In this document: positions 17,226 to 25,182 of the stretch, one piece after another
Numbering within the stretch: position 1 is the stretch's first letter
Layout of the letters: each line of letters opens with the position of its first letter
Assembly: GCA_963775335.1 (NCBI GenBank)
Contig: CAVZIJ010000003.1
Location: forward strand, 1,054,001 to 1,118,000
Length of the DNA: 64,000 bases
Source: CAVQCX01 sp963775335
GTDB lineage: Bacteria > Pseudomonadota > Gammaproteobacteria > Chromatiales > Chromatiaceae
Direction: 5' to 3'
The notes under the pieces: generated by a model
The model's input: the letters and a program-made list of their open reading frames with translations, nothing else
Databases searched by the model: none
What the model was told of the DNA's origin: nothing
Translations under genes and position numbers: made by a program

Positions 17226-18999
17226 TAACTTCTCAATAAGTCACGGCCTAGCAGACACAGCGGCTGCCCGGTCGCGAATGATATCGGCTAATGGAGGAAT
17301 TGAGGCGCATCGTTCGATCCGATCGGCAAGATAGTCCCAAAACGACACGCCGAGCTTGCGGCAGGTTTTGTTGAGGCTGGCCAGGCTGTCTCGACAGCGC
17401 TTTCCCAGATCACTGCGCGTTCCACCGCTGATCTTGCGCCATTTGACGTACACCCGAATATCGCCCTCGCTGTTGTTGGTATGCAGCGGGATGTCCGGGC
17501 GGCTCAGCACCAGCAGCAGCTTGGCCCTGTGCCCATGCAACCGCTTGAGCGTCTGGTTGAGCGTCTCAAAGGACGTGCGCTGCGTGAAGAGGGCGTCGAA
17601 GCGTGCCTCCAGGTCGGGCACCAACGCCGGATCGGGATGGCGCCGATAGGCCTTGAGATCGGCATACAGCGTCCAGATCTGGTCTCGGACCCGCTCCTGG
17701 TCCAGGCGATGGGTGTCGTTGAGTGGGATCAGCTTGTGCACGAGGCGCTCGGCGTGCACCCAGCACAAGGCGTGCAGCAGGATGGCAAACTGACCGGCCC
17801 CATCGCTGAGGATCACCAGCTCGAGCGAGAAGCCCTTTTCGATCAGCCCACCCAGCAAGGCCCCTTCGGTGGCGATGCGCCGATGGCGCTCGCTGTCGAT
17901 TCCCAACGCGTCGAGGTGCTGGCTCCAGCTCTCGGCTCCGGTGATCGGCCCGCTCGTATCGCTGAGCAATCGACGCCGCGGTTGTTGGGGCAATCCTTCC
18001 TCAGTGAGGTACTCCAAGGCGTGCTCATTGAGATGGTAGGTGATGTCCCCGGCGTGCAGCAGCTGCAGAAAGTTGATGCGGCTCTTGCTGTAGGTGCTCG
18101 AAAACCACGCAAACCAGTCGTTGCCGATCTGCGTGACGTAGCCGTTCTTGCCCCGATGGCGTGCGCCGGAGTCGTCCACGCTGATGAAGGGGCTGACTTG
18201 CAGACCGGTTACCAGCAACTGGTCCTTCTCGGCGAAAAACACCTCGTTACGCTCGCTCAGCAGGGCATCGATCTGCCCCGCGGAAATGTCGATGCCAAAC
18301 TCATTGAGCTGCTCACGCAGCAGCGGCTGGGTGACCTGGCAGTGGTGGTGTTGATAGAGCACGTAGCGGCGTAGCGACGCGCCGAAGTGTTTGCCATTGA
18401 GGCACGCCGGAAGCTCTCCGCTCAGCCACTTCCCGTCCGGCGTCTGCCAGACCTCCAGGCGATAGCGGGTATTGTGAGCCTCAATCCTCAGGTCCTGGAC
18501 GACAAAATCTCGATATCCCTTGAAGCGCGACCCGCCCGGGGGCTCGATCGAGGGTCTGAGCTCCACCGTCTCATGAATCTCCAATTGCTGGGTCTTGCGG
18601 CGCTTGGCCGAGCCGGGGCGCTTGCGCTCTTTCGGCTCACCTTGCCGATCGCCCTGGCTCTTGTCGTCACCATGCGCTTCCTCACCGGATTCTGGATCGG
18701 TCCCTTTCTCCATTCCGCTCGCCTTGAACTTCGGCTTCGCCTTCTGCCCCTTGAGCACGGCCACTTCATCACGCAACTGCTGCACCAACTCGGCCTGCCT
18801 GAGGTTCTCCTGCACAAGACGCTCGATCTGCGCCAACAACTGCTCCACCAACTCGCTACGCTGGGCATCCGGGATATTTGGCAGTTGATGATCGCTCGGC
18901 ATTTCATGCCACCCTCAAAGCGCTCGGAGTCCTCTCTCAGAACATTAACTCATGTCGCTAGCTGATTGATATAGTTGCCGTTGGTTATTGAGAAGTTAC
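17226..18999 (-). mobile_element. IS66-like element, complete copy 2
   Basis: A 1774-bp element with perfect 15-bp terminal inverted repeats, GTAACTTCTCAATAA (17226-17240) and TTATTGAGAAGTTAC (18985-18999). The flanks GGGGAAGA (left) and AGGGAAGA (right) match at 7 of 8 bases, the 8-bp target duplication expected for IS66. It carries only tnpC. It sits in the ribosome-binding region of the gene at 19007. Confidence 0.9.
17241..18902 (-). CDS. tnpC: IS66-family transposase TnpC, copy 2
   Basis: The intact 553-residue transposase of the complete element. It begins MPSDHQLPNIPDAQRSELVEQLLAQIERLVQ with a leucine-zipper-like coiled coil (about 14-55), followed by an acidic/basic linker (60-110) and the IS66 core with SPFISVDDSGARHRG, AGQFAILLHALCWVHAER and the C-terminal NNSEGDIRVYVKWRKISGG region. 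Its stop abuts the left inverted repeat. No tnpA or tnpB is present. Five or so base differences separate it from copy 1, so the duplication is recent. Confidence 0.9.
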   Translation of the reverse strand: MPSDHQLPNIPDAQRSELVEQLLAQIERLVQENLRQAELVQQLRDEVAVLKGQKAKPKFKASGMEKGTDPESGEEAHGDDKSQGDRQGEPKERKRPGSAKRRKTQQLEIHETVELRPSIEPPGGSRFKGYRDFVVQDLRIEAHNTRYRLEVWQTPDGKWLSGELPACLNGKHFGASLRRYVLYQHHHCQVTQPLLREQLNEFGIDISAGQIDALLSERNEVFFAEKDQLLVTGLQVSPFISVDDSGARHRGKNGYVTQIGNDWFAWFSSTYSKSRINFLQLLHAGDITYHLNEHALEYLTEEGLPQQPRRRLLSDTSGPITGAESWSQHLDALGIDSERHRRIATEGALLGGLIEKGFSLELVILSDGAGQFAILLHALCWVHAERLVHKLIPLNDTHRLDQERVRDQIWTLYADLKAYRRHPDPALVPDLEARFDALFTQRTSFETLNQTLKRLHGHRAKLLLVLSRPDIPLHTNNSEGDIRVYVKWRKISGGTRSDLGKRCRDSLASLNKTCRKLGVSFWDYLADRIERCASIPPLADIIRDRAAAVSARP

Positions 19000-19006
19000 A
19001 GGGAAG

Positions 19007-19315
19007 ATGCTTAACCTACCGTCCATCCAGCAGAATCTCACGCGCCATGCCGAAGAGAGGATGGCTCAGCGCGGCTACAGGCTGCGTGATCTGGAGCTCA
19101 TCCGGTTGTTCGGCAGCCCGGTACAAGAGGGCTACCTGGTGACCCGCGCCGATGTCGATGCGCTGGCGAGGGACCTGCAGCGCCTCGAGCGGATGCAGGG
19201 CACCCTGCTCGTCGAGCGCTCAGGCAACGCGATCACGGTCTACCGACCCTCCAAACAACGCCGGCGAAGCGCTCAGAAGAGTGAGCGCCTCCGACCCGGT
19301 AAACCCCGCCCGTAG
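19007..19315 (+). CDS. Small DUF4258-like protein, first gene of an orphan operon
   Basis: A 102-residue protein starting at ATG 19007 immediately after the IS66 insertion. TRHAEERMAQRGYRLRDLELIRLFGSPVQ resembles the DUF4258 helix-turn pattern (H..eRm.qRg...), which is related to small RelE-like folds, followed by a strand-rich part (TLLVERSGNAITVYRPS) and a basic tail. It could be a toxin-like or RNA-binding protein. The gene is 32 bp before the next one on the same strand. The insertion removed its natural leader but kept GGGAAG directly before the ATG, too close to serve well as a ribosome-binding site. Confidence 0.65.
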   Translation: MLNLPSIQQNLTRHAEERMAQRGYRLRDLELIRLFGSPVQEGYLVTRADVDALARDLQRLERMQGTLLVERSGNAITVYRPSKQRRRSAQKSERLRPGKPRP

Positions 19316-19347
19316 ATGCCGTCGACTATCCGCTGAGGGTTACCCCG

Positions 19348-20877
19348 ATGTCCGATGAAACGCGCGTGATAGACGCTAAGACCCTTTTCCGCCCAGGAAT
19401 CGAGAGCGATGAGGAACGCAAACAGGCCCTGAAGGACGGCGCGTCGGCCCTGGAAAAGCTCAAGGCCTGCCGAAAGCTGGGGCCGGGAGACCGGGAGAAC
19501 ATTGCTAGAGGGCTGGGCCTTCGAATACACAGCGACAGAGTTGACCGAAGCCGCCTTGCCAAGCATGCCGGCCTCGAGCCCAAGGAGCTTTACCGCCTGG
19601 TGCTCAGGCCGGACGAAGAGATCCAGCCAAAGGACACCTATCGGCTGCGGGCAAATGGCAAGAAGTATGCTGACGTGATCGAGAGCCTGGCCGTACTGCT
19701 GCGACGAACCAAGGTGGCCGACCTCGCGGACAGGATTTTACGTGGCACCTCGATCCACCCAGCCGCGAGCGCCATGCCCTCCGGTATTGATGGCATACTC
19801 CGAGACCTGTATTCCCTGGCCGACGGGGTCGACCAGGAATTTGCTCTCACCCCGAAGTTCGCGGCCATCGCTCGCCTAAAGCGCGGAGCAGGCTCCGCGG
19901 ACCCGTGGTCCTACTGGCCGGCGCACCCTGCGGAACCCACGGCCAGTTCCTCGTTAAGCGACGAGGAGTACGTGCACAGCATGAAAGGCACTTTCTGGGG
20001 GCCAGCCGCAATGGGCGAGTACGGAATGCCAGAGGCCACCTGGGACGGTCAGACTGATCCCGAAGTGGCCGTCTCCGTCACCCCGAATGACAGGATCGGC
20101 TGGGAATATGCCGGGTCGTCCTTCTGGTTTCCAAACGATCACTGGGATCGAGTTGTTGGCTACCTCCCCCACTTCTTCCTGGGCCACAAAGAAGACTTCT
20201 GCTTCGATGCGGATTTCTGGCCAGCCCCGCCGGAGCTAGCGACCCGTGACCACTCTTTCCACAATGATGAGCAGTGGATGGCCCGGTTAGCGGAGCGCAT
20301 GTTCGACTTGGTCGGCCACACCGCTGAGATCCACACAGAATGGAAAGAGGATGGAACCCAGTTCCTGTTCAATGGTGAACCTGCCGATGCGTACCGGAGG
20401 CGAATCTATCGGTTCCAAGCGGAAACCGCCATAGCCAATTGGCCGCCTAATGCAGCATACGAGTTGGACGACCCGTTACTCGCACCATGGGACCCGCCCG
20501 CGTTCTTTTGGCTTTGCCTGTACCCAAATGCCGATGGTAGTGCGCTGGTGCCTGTGCTGATGTCCACGGGTTGGATGTGGGGTGCGGACAATGCCGTGGA
20601 GCTCATCGACGAGAGGCTGCTGTCGCGCCTCGCCCGTTATCCGGTGCTGGGCGGAGAAACCCTCGGACTCCGCCTGGAGCACGCGCTTCGCACCACAAAC
20701 ACCGCCGGCGAGGTCCGCCTCATCGCCGAGTGGCGACGGACCGCTAAGTTCGTGGAGAGGCACCCCCTCTGGCGCAGAGACCTGGAATACCAGGCCGCCG
20801 CTTCACAGATTAGGAAATACGGCGACCAGATTCTCACAGCGAGATTATCAGGCTCGAAAACTAAGGAGACTCGATGA
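19348..20877 (+). CDS. Unknown 509-residue protein, middle gene of the HhH operon
   Basis: No family is recognised. The N-terminal 130 residues are charged and helical, with an HTH-like region (RSRLAKHAGLEPKELYRLVLRPDEE). A central and C-terminal part is rich in aromatic residues and WP motifs (DPWSYWPAHPAEP, PNDHWDRVVGYLPHFFLGHK, AIANWPPNAAYELDDPLLAPWDPP). There is no signal peptide or membrane segment. Its stop overlaps the start of the glycosylase-like gene (ATGATGA), so the two are coupled. It may bind DNA or a ligand as a sensor for the module. A real gene is well supported by codon use and coupling; function is open. Confidence 0.8.
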   Translation: MSDETRVIDAKTLFRPGIESDEERKQALKDGASALEKLKACRKLGPGDRENIARGLGLRIHSDRVDRSRLAKHAGLEPKELYRLVLRPDEEIQPKDTYRLRANGKKYADVIESLAVLLRRTKVADLADRILRGTSIHPAASAMPSGIDGILRDLYSLADGVDQEFALTPKFAAIARLKRGAGSADPWSYWPAHPAEPTASSSLSDEEYVHSMKGTFWGPAAMGEYGMPEATWDGQTDPEVAVSVTPNDRIGWEYAGSSFWFPNDHWDRVVGYLPHFFLGHKEDFCFDADFWPAPPELATRDHSFHNDEQWMARLAERMFDLVGHTAEIHTEWKEDGTQFLFNGEPADAYRRRIYRFQAETAIANWPPNAAYELDDPLLAPWDPPAFFWLCLYPNADGSALVPVLMSTGWMWGADNAVELIDERLLSRLARYPVLGGETLGLRLEHALRTTNTAGEVRLIAEWRRTAKFVERHPLWRRDLEYQAAASQIRKYGDQILTARLSGSKTKETR

Positions 20878-22061
20878 TGAGCACGATCGACGAAGCGCAG
20901 ATGGACATCATGCGGGCCCGCTTGGGCGCTCGCCGTGACCGATGGGCACCGCTAGGCGTGGAACTTCTGGTGCGCCGCTCCCGCGGCAGAGGCGACAACG
21001 ACCGACTGTTTGAGCATCTGTTCGGCCTGTACTTAGCAGGCCGGTTCGACATGGTTGATGTCTCCACCGAGAAGGAAGTCAAGCGTTGGTGCGAGCTGGA
21101 GACCCTTGACCCGGAATCCGTGCTCATGCTGCTGTTGGGACGGACACCTCACTGGACATCGGACGGAATCCAGCAACGCCACAGCCGCTCGCTGAGTGAT
21201 GACGAGACCCGAGGACAGGCAGTGCTCGCGGACACGCTGTCCGCCGGGCTGCGCTACCTCAACCAGCGCAAGACGACCGTCGGTTCCGTGAGGACACAGC
21301 CTAAACCGAATTCGCCCGGCATAGGTGCCTCTACACTCCTGGGGCCGGCTACCACTGGGCCCGGCGCCGCAGCGGCCACTGGTGGAGATTCCCGGTGCGG
21401 CGCGGCTCGGCAGCGTCTGATCGATGCTGTCCGGAACAGACCCCCCTACATGAGCCACCGCCTGGCGGACCTGAAGACTGCCGGCTCCCACTTCGACCGG
21501 CCCGATTTCCTCTGGCACAGCCTCCTTCAGAGCTTCTCGACGATGGGGAACTCCAGGGGATACGTGGGGTTGATCCAGAACCAAGCCAATTACTCCCAGA
21601 TCACCTACGAGGCCTTGGACGCACTTGGCCCCGAGTCCCGCTACAACCGATTGGAGACGGTGCTGAGGCGGGCCGGGGTTCGGATGCCCGCTACGAAAGC
21701 GGCCTGGCTGGATGAAAACTTCCGTCGGATCGCTGCCCTGGGAGGTCCGGAGGCCGCGAAGCGGTTGGCGCTCGCCCAGGAGGGAACCGAAGCGAAGATC
21801 CAATTCGTCCGTCAGTTCTCCGGGATCGGCCCTAAATATGCGCGAAACCTGTGGATGGACGTTTACCACCCAGATTTCAGAGAGTCCATTGCCATCGATG
21901 AACGCATCCAGAAGCTTTCGAGCGCGATGGGATGCGGGTTCTCCCGTTACGCCGACCACGAAGGCTTCTACTTGGACGTAGCGCACGAGGCGGACCTGGA
22001 AGGATGGGAGCTGGATCGACTTTTATATAACTACCTGGACTATTTCCTCGCCAGGGTCTGA
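20874..22061 (+). CDS. HhH-GPD DNA-glycosylase-like protein
   Basis: A 395-residue protein. The C-terminal half has a helix-hairpin-helix FSGIGPKYARNLWMD (316-329) followed at the expected distance by an aspartate in SIAIDERIQKL (D342), the arrangement of HhH-GPD base-excision glycosylases. No bifunctional-type lysine is seen at the hairpin (GPKYA carries a K at 321, but not in the Nth/OGG position), so a monofunctional glycosylase or a DNA-binding relative is likely. Residues 140-175 are a low-complexity linker (Gly/Ala/Pro/Thr), and the N-terminal 135 residues are of unknown fold. It overlaps the preceding gene by four bases. It could recognise modified bases in invading DNA; this is inference. 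Confidence 0.7.
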   Translation: MMSTIDEAQMDIMRARLGARRDRWAPLGVELLVRRSRGRGDNDRLFEHLFGLYLAGRFDMVDVSTEKEVKRWCELETLDPESVLMLLLGRTPHWTSDGIQQRHSRSLSDDETRGQAVLADTLSAGLRYLNQRKTTVGSVRTQPKPNSPGIGASTLLGPATTGPGAAAATGGDSRCGAARQRLIDAVRNRPPYMSHRLADLKTAGSHFDRPDFLWHSLLQSFSTMGNSRGYVGLIQNQANYSQITYEALDALGPESRYNRLETVLRRAGVRMPATKAAWLDENFRRIAALGGPEAAKRLALAQEGTEAKIQFVRQFSGIGPKYARNLWMDVYHPDFRESIAIDERIQKLSSAMGCGFSRYADHEGFYLDVAHEADLEGWELDRLLYNYLDYFLARV

Positions 22062-22399
22062 AGACACTGCCACGTCGCCGGAGAGATCCCGGCTGAATCC
22101 CCGTGGCTGCGAGGAGCTTTGTGCTCGGCGGCCATTAGGCGCGCCAGCACGAGTGCTATTCCCCCATGAGATTCAGTCCAAGGTGCGGCTTTAGCAGCCA
22201 TTGTGTCGCGATAACACGGCCAACAACACGGGCATGATCGGCGACGCCCTTCCGTTTCTTTTGACCGTCTTCGACCACGAACGGACATCGTGAGAAGATT
22301 GTTTCCCTCTCCCACCAATCGGCCACCGAAGGTCAGAAAACGACAATACCAGAAAATGGTAACCGCCCGTGGCCCGACCCAAGGCGGGGTGAGCAACCT
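22062..22399. other. Intergenic stretch between convergent genes, no supported gene
   Basis: There are 338 bp between the glycosylase-like gene and the minus-strand gene ending at 22400. Open frames here are short or antisense and none is recognised. No clear terminator hairpin with a T-run is visible. Confidence 0.45.
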
Positions 22400-22807
22400 T
22401 CACCACTTGTAAGTCATAGCCGCGGCAATCTCTTTCGAGAATACCGAAAGGCGCTGCTCCTCGCTCTTCGTGTATACGCCCTTCAGCTCGGCCAAAGCTT
22501 TGAAATACCCGTCGCCCGGCATATTCTTCTCTTTCGAAATGACCATCGAAGTGCGGAACGGCCTTGCCTTCGCGGCGTCCTCCCGATCTAGCGTGTCGAA
22601 CGCACGCTCCAAAGGGTGAGCAATCCACGCCCCATCTAGGGGAGGCAGACCGAACTGCTCTACGAGCTCACTGTAGTAGACGGTGCGCCTCCGTCGCGCC
22701 CTGTCTTCGAGAAATTTACCAAGATTGTCTAGGTTCACGGCCACCCCTGTTACGCCCAATGCAAACCTTAAGCCTGACCATGGTGCACCTGCAACGAAAT
22801 GCGACAC
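22400..22807 (-). CDS. Small winged-helix-like protein of unknown function
   Basis: A frame of 135 codons. The coherent part starts near VNLDNLGKFLEDRARRRRTVYYSELVEQFGLPP and continues to FRTSMVISKEKNMPGDGYFKALAELKG. This resembles small proteins with a TVyYseLa...fgl..l motif followed by an alkyltransferase-like 'MPGDGYF' loop, possibly a winged helix. The first about 25 residues may be untranslated, with a GTG start nearer VNLDN. It is the only clear minus-strand gene in this part of the island. Function is unknown. Confidence 0.6.
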   Translation of the reverse strand: MSHFVAGAPWSGLRFALGVTGVAVNLDNLGKFLEDRARRRRTVYYSELVEQFGLPPLDGAWIAHPLERAFDTLDREDAAKARPFRTSMVISKEKNMPGDGYFKALAELKGVYTKSEEQRLSVFSKEIAAAMTYKW

Positions 22808-22938
22808 GAGTTACGCAGATGAATGGTGCAGTATAGACTTGGCTCGCAGCATATATTGGGTAATCGATGCTTGTTTGAATGCGAAAATTCTCCTGGGAAA
22901 AGCGTATAATACAAGATGCCCGGCATAATAAGTCGACT

Positions 22939-23451
22939 TTATGACTTCTTCCCTAATCCGGGGGAGCCTCCCTGAACGATTGAGATGCGCTGTCGCTCGA
23001 ATCCAGATAGTCGATGTATTTCTTGAACTTTGAGAGCACGCTTTTTTCTGTAAGTCAGAGTAACTTGGTCTACCGTTCTTGGCGCGCGGCTCTTCTCAAT
23101 TTCTCTTTTCAGTATCTTTAGCTTCTTTCTTGCGTGATCATACTCAGATCCATAGGTCTTTATAAGGTCAGCCAAGACAGTTTTTTGTTCTACCGTCAAC
23201 CGTAGCTTTTCAAGCGCTTGGCGGATGCCTGCAACGATTGGATCTAGCGTCTGTATTCTGCTCTGCAGCGAATCGATCGAATCCATGGCTTCCCTCGTCG
23301 CGCTTAACAGTTGATCATAAATTCCGCTGCGATATTGACAGATCGAGGCAAAAAGTCCGGCTCGCCCGACCATGCCAGTCAGCCGCCGCATGTGATTGCG
23401 GGAGCGTTCAGCCTGGCATTCACCGGACCGAGTACTACCTGCCACCGGCAC
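22939..23451 (-). CDS. Possible coiled-coil protein of unknown function
   Basis: A 170-codon frame in a clearly AT-richer patch (about 22830-23260). The likely true start is the internal methionine of MDSIDSLQSRIQTLDPIVAG or of MRRLTGMVGRAG. Residues from about 55 onward form heptad-like helices (EQKTVLADLIKTYGSEYDHARKKLKILKREI) followed by a basic tail. No family is recognised. The base composition differs sharply from the neighbours, indicating acquired DNA. A degraded gene is equally possible. Confidence 0.35.
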   Translation of the reverse strand: MPVAGSTRSGECQAERSRNHMRRLTGMVGRAGLFASICQYRSGIYDQLLSATREAMDSIDSLQSRIQTLDPIVAGIRQALEKLRLTVEQKTVLADLIKTYGSEYDHARKKLKILKREIEKSRAPRTVDQVTLTYRKKRALKVQEIHRLSGFERQRISIVQGGSPGLGKKS

Positions 23452-23661
23452 TCCGGTATGCTTGTCGGCGACTACCGCTCCCGCATTAGGGACGCCTTTG
23501 GGCGCAAACCAGCACTAACGTAAGGATAGCCCACGATGGGAATGCCCGATAACGTCCGGGAGCGAGCTTCGGCAGTTCCCGATATAAGCTACTGCTAAAA
23601 GACTTCCTTGGCTGACATCGGACATCATGCCCAACCCGGCCTCGGCATTTGAACCAGCGCC

Positions 23662-23829
23662 TTATCTCGACACCCACCCTGCGCGCCCTCTCATAACGCC
23701 CAGATCGCGGGCAACGACTCGGTGTCGGTAAGCGAGACGCCCCAATCCATAGGAGGTACGCCTCTGCCAAGAGCCCGCTCGGGAGCGGTCGTTGCTACAA
23801 AGTGTGCTACAAAGTGGCTGTCCTCGTAG
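23662..23829. mobile_element. MITE-like element, copy C
   Basis: A repeat of about 168 bp with left end ATCTCGACACCCACCCTG and a decayed right end (GTGGCTGTCCTCGTAG), related by inversion to the ends of copies A and B. The interior GCGCCCTCTCATAACGCCCA is identical to copy A, and GTAAGCGAGACGCCCCAAT follows copy B. It lies just left of a helicase remnant. Confidence 0.65.
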
Positions 23830-23880
23830 CCCCGCTCGTAGCCGCGTAGCCGTTACCGCGCAGCCGTCGGGCAATGTCGC

Positions 23881-24093
23881 GGCGGGCCAGGCCGAGAGCT
23901 TCCTGCGAAAGTCATCGACGGTTTTGACGCGCTGCTTCCGGCTCTCGCCGAGGTCGCCAATGCCTGCGCCGAGGCCCTGCTCGAATCCCACCTCCGCGTG
24001 CGCGAGGCCAGCCGCGCCGGCGGCCGCAGACCTATAGTCGAGCCGTTCTTGCCGGTCGACGTGCTGGGGCTGTATGTATACCTTCCAGATTAG
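23881..24093 (+). pseudogene. C-terminal remnant of a large SNF2/HepA-type helicase
   Basis: In the frame closing with TAG at 24091, about 60 codons read ...KVIDGFDALLPALAEVANACAEALLESHLRVREASR, then VEPFLPVDVLGLYVYLP at the end. The closing motif PVDVLGxYVxLP is typical of the C-terminus of large DEAD/SNF2-type helicases often found in defence islands. No start, no helicase motifs and no upstream frame remain. MITE copy C lies 51 bp upstream, where the rest of the gene would be expected. Confidence 0.6.
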
Positions 24094-24117
24094 GCTCCAA
24101 GCGCACGACACGAAGCC

Positions 24118-24357
24118 ATGGCAACCACGGTCCGGATACCTGTTGAAGACGATGTTTACGAGCAGGCGAGGCTCGAGGCAGCCGCCGAGAAGCGCACCAT
24201 TTCTGGCCAGATCGGGCATGGGGCTCGGGTCGGTCGGGTGGCTTCGGAGAACCCTGACCTGCCGGCAAGCTTCATGGCCGAGGCGCTGAACTCGCTGGGT
24301 GAGCCACGCTGCGACGCAATGCCGTTTGTGCCGCGAACCTCAAACCGAGACACTTAG
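24118..24357 (+). CDS. ParD-like antitoxin, no matching toxin
   Basis: A 79-residue protein beginning MATTVRIPVEDDVYEQARLEAAAEKRTISGQIGHGARVGR and ending PFVPRTS. This is the ParD-like antitoxin pattern: an RHH strand, then a helix that in relatives reads 'GQIEfWARvGRaA', then NPDLPasF. The usual W is replaced (QIGHGARV). No toxin follows; the next gene is a separate VapB 25 bp away. It may be an orphan or a solitary regulator. Confidence 0.65.
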   Translation: MATTVRIPVEDDVYEQARLEAAAEKRTISGQIGHGARVGRVASENPDLPASFMAEALNSLGEPRCDAMPFVPRTSNRDT

Positions 24358-24382
24358 TCCTCAACACACAGGAGCACCGGAA

Positions 24383-24616
24383 ATGACCGTTGTACAGTTC
24401 AAGATTCCCGACGACGTGGAAGACGCCTTCAACGCCGCCTATGCAGGTCAGGACAAGAACGCCATCATCACCGAGCTGATGCGGGAGGCCATTGAGCGCG
24501 CCGAGCGCCAGCAGCAGCGTCATCAGGCCATTCGCCGGATTCTGGACCGTCGGTCCCAGGCACCGATCCGGTCCGAGTCCGAGATCGCGGCAGCCAGGCA
24601 CGAGGGACGCCCGTGA
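24383..24616 (+). CDS. vapB: VapB-like antitoxin
   Basis: The frame opens at 24299, but ATG 24383, preceded by GGAG, gives the expected 77-residue antitoxin MTVVQFKIPDDVEDAFNAAYAGQDKNAII. It has an RHH-type N-terminus (VVQFKIPDDVEDAF), a helical middle (ITELMREAIERAERQQQRHQAIRRIL) and a C-terminal toxin-binding tail. Its stop TGA overlaps the toxin's GTG start (GTGA). It neutralises VapC and probably represses the operon. Confidence 0.75.
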   Translation: MTVVQFKIPDDVEDAFNAAYAGQDKNAIITELMREAIERAERQQQRHQAIRRILDRRSQAPIRSESEIAAARHEGRP

Positions 24617-25041
24617 ACCTGGTCGTCGACGCAAGCGTCGCACTCAAATGGTTTTTGCGCGGGCGGGAAGGCGAAGCGGACATCGAGTCAGCTCTCGCCC
24701 TACTCGCGGGAATCGATACCGGCCGGTTCCGACTGTGGGAGCCCCCCCACTTTCTCGCGGAGGTCGCTGCGGTCCTTGCCCGTGAGAAGCCCGAGTCCGC
24801 TCGTGACGATCTCGCGGATCTGAGATTCATCCAGTGGCAGACCGTCGAAGATGCCGCGACCTACGAGACCGCCATGGACCTATCGATCCGGCTGGGTCAT
24901 CACCTGTTCGACACCCTCTACCACGCCGCAGCGCTCCGCACCCCGGACGCAACCCTGTTGACCGCCGACCGAAGCTACTTCGACAAGGCCCGCGACGAGG
25001 GGCGGATAGTCCTTCTGTCGCAATTCGCCCTGAGCCTCTGA
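24613..25041 (+). CDS. vapC: VapC-family PIN-domain toxin
   Basis: A 142-residue PIN-domain ribonuclease with a GTG start at 24613. The four acidic metal-binding residues are in place: D6 (LVVDASVALKW), E50 (PPHFLAEVAAVL), D100 (LGHHLFDTLYHAAAL) and D119 (TLLTADRSYF). VapC toxins cut specific RNAs, often tRNA or the sarcin-ricin loop. The gene is coupled to the antitoxin before it. Its stop lies next to the antitoxin remnant on the opposite strand. Confidence 0.9.
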   Translation: MNLVVDASVALKWFLRGREGEADIESALALLAGIDTGRFRLWEPPHFLAEVAAVLAREKPESARDDLADLRFIQWQTVEDAATYETAMDLSIRLGHHLFDTLYHAAALRTPDATLLTADRSYFDKARDEGRIVLLSQFALSL

Positions 25042-25045
25042 AACC

Positions 25046-25182
25046 CCAACTGTTCAGCCACTCGGCAATCTCCGTATGCTCGACCAGGGCAGCATCGCCA
25101 CGCGCTCGATCCTCAACCGCCTCCTGGATGGCGGCGACCTGCCATGCTTCGTTCTCAGCGTACTTCTCGATGGCATGAGTCA
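25046..25182 (-). pseudogene. 3' remnant of an RHH antitoxin gene
   Basis: The sequence matches the antitoxin at 15137-15274 (offset 9908) and reads THAIEKYAENEAWQVAAIQEAVED then ALVEHTEIAEWLNSWG. The RHH DNA-binding half, the start and the toxin gene are missing. The junction GAGTCA|AGGGTCACC joins it to the 3' end of the glucan synthetase gene, whose last eight codons (DSCHREVR) are antitoxin DNA read in another frame. Confidence 0.8.
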
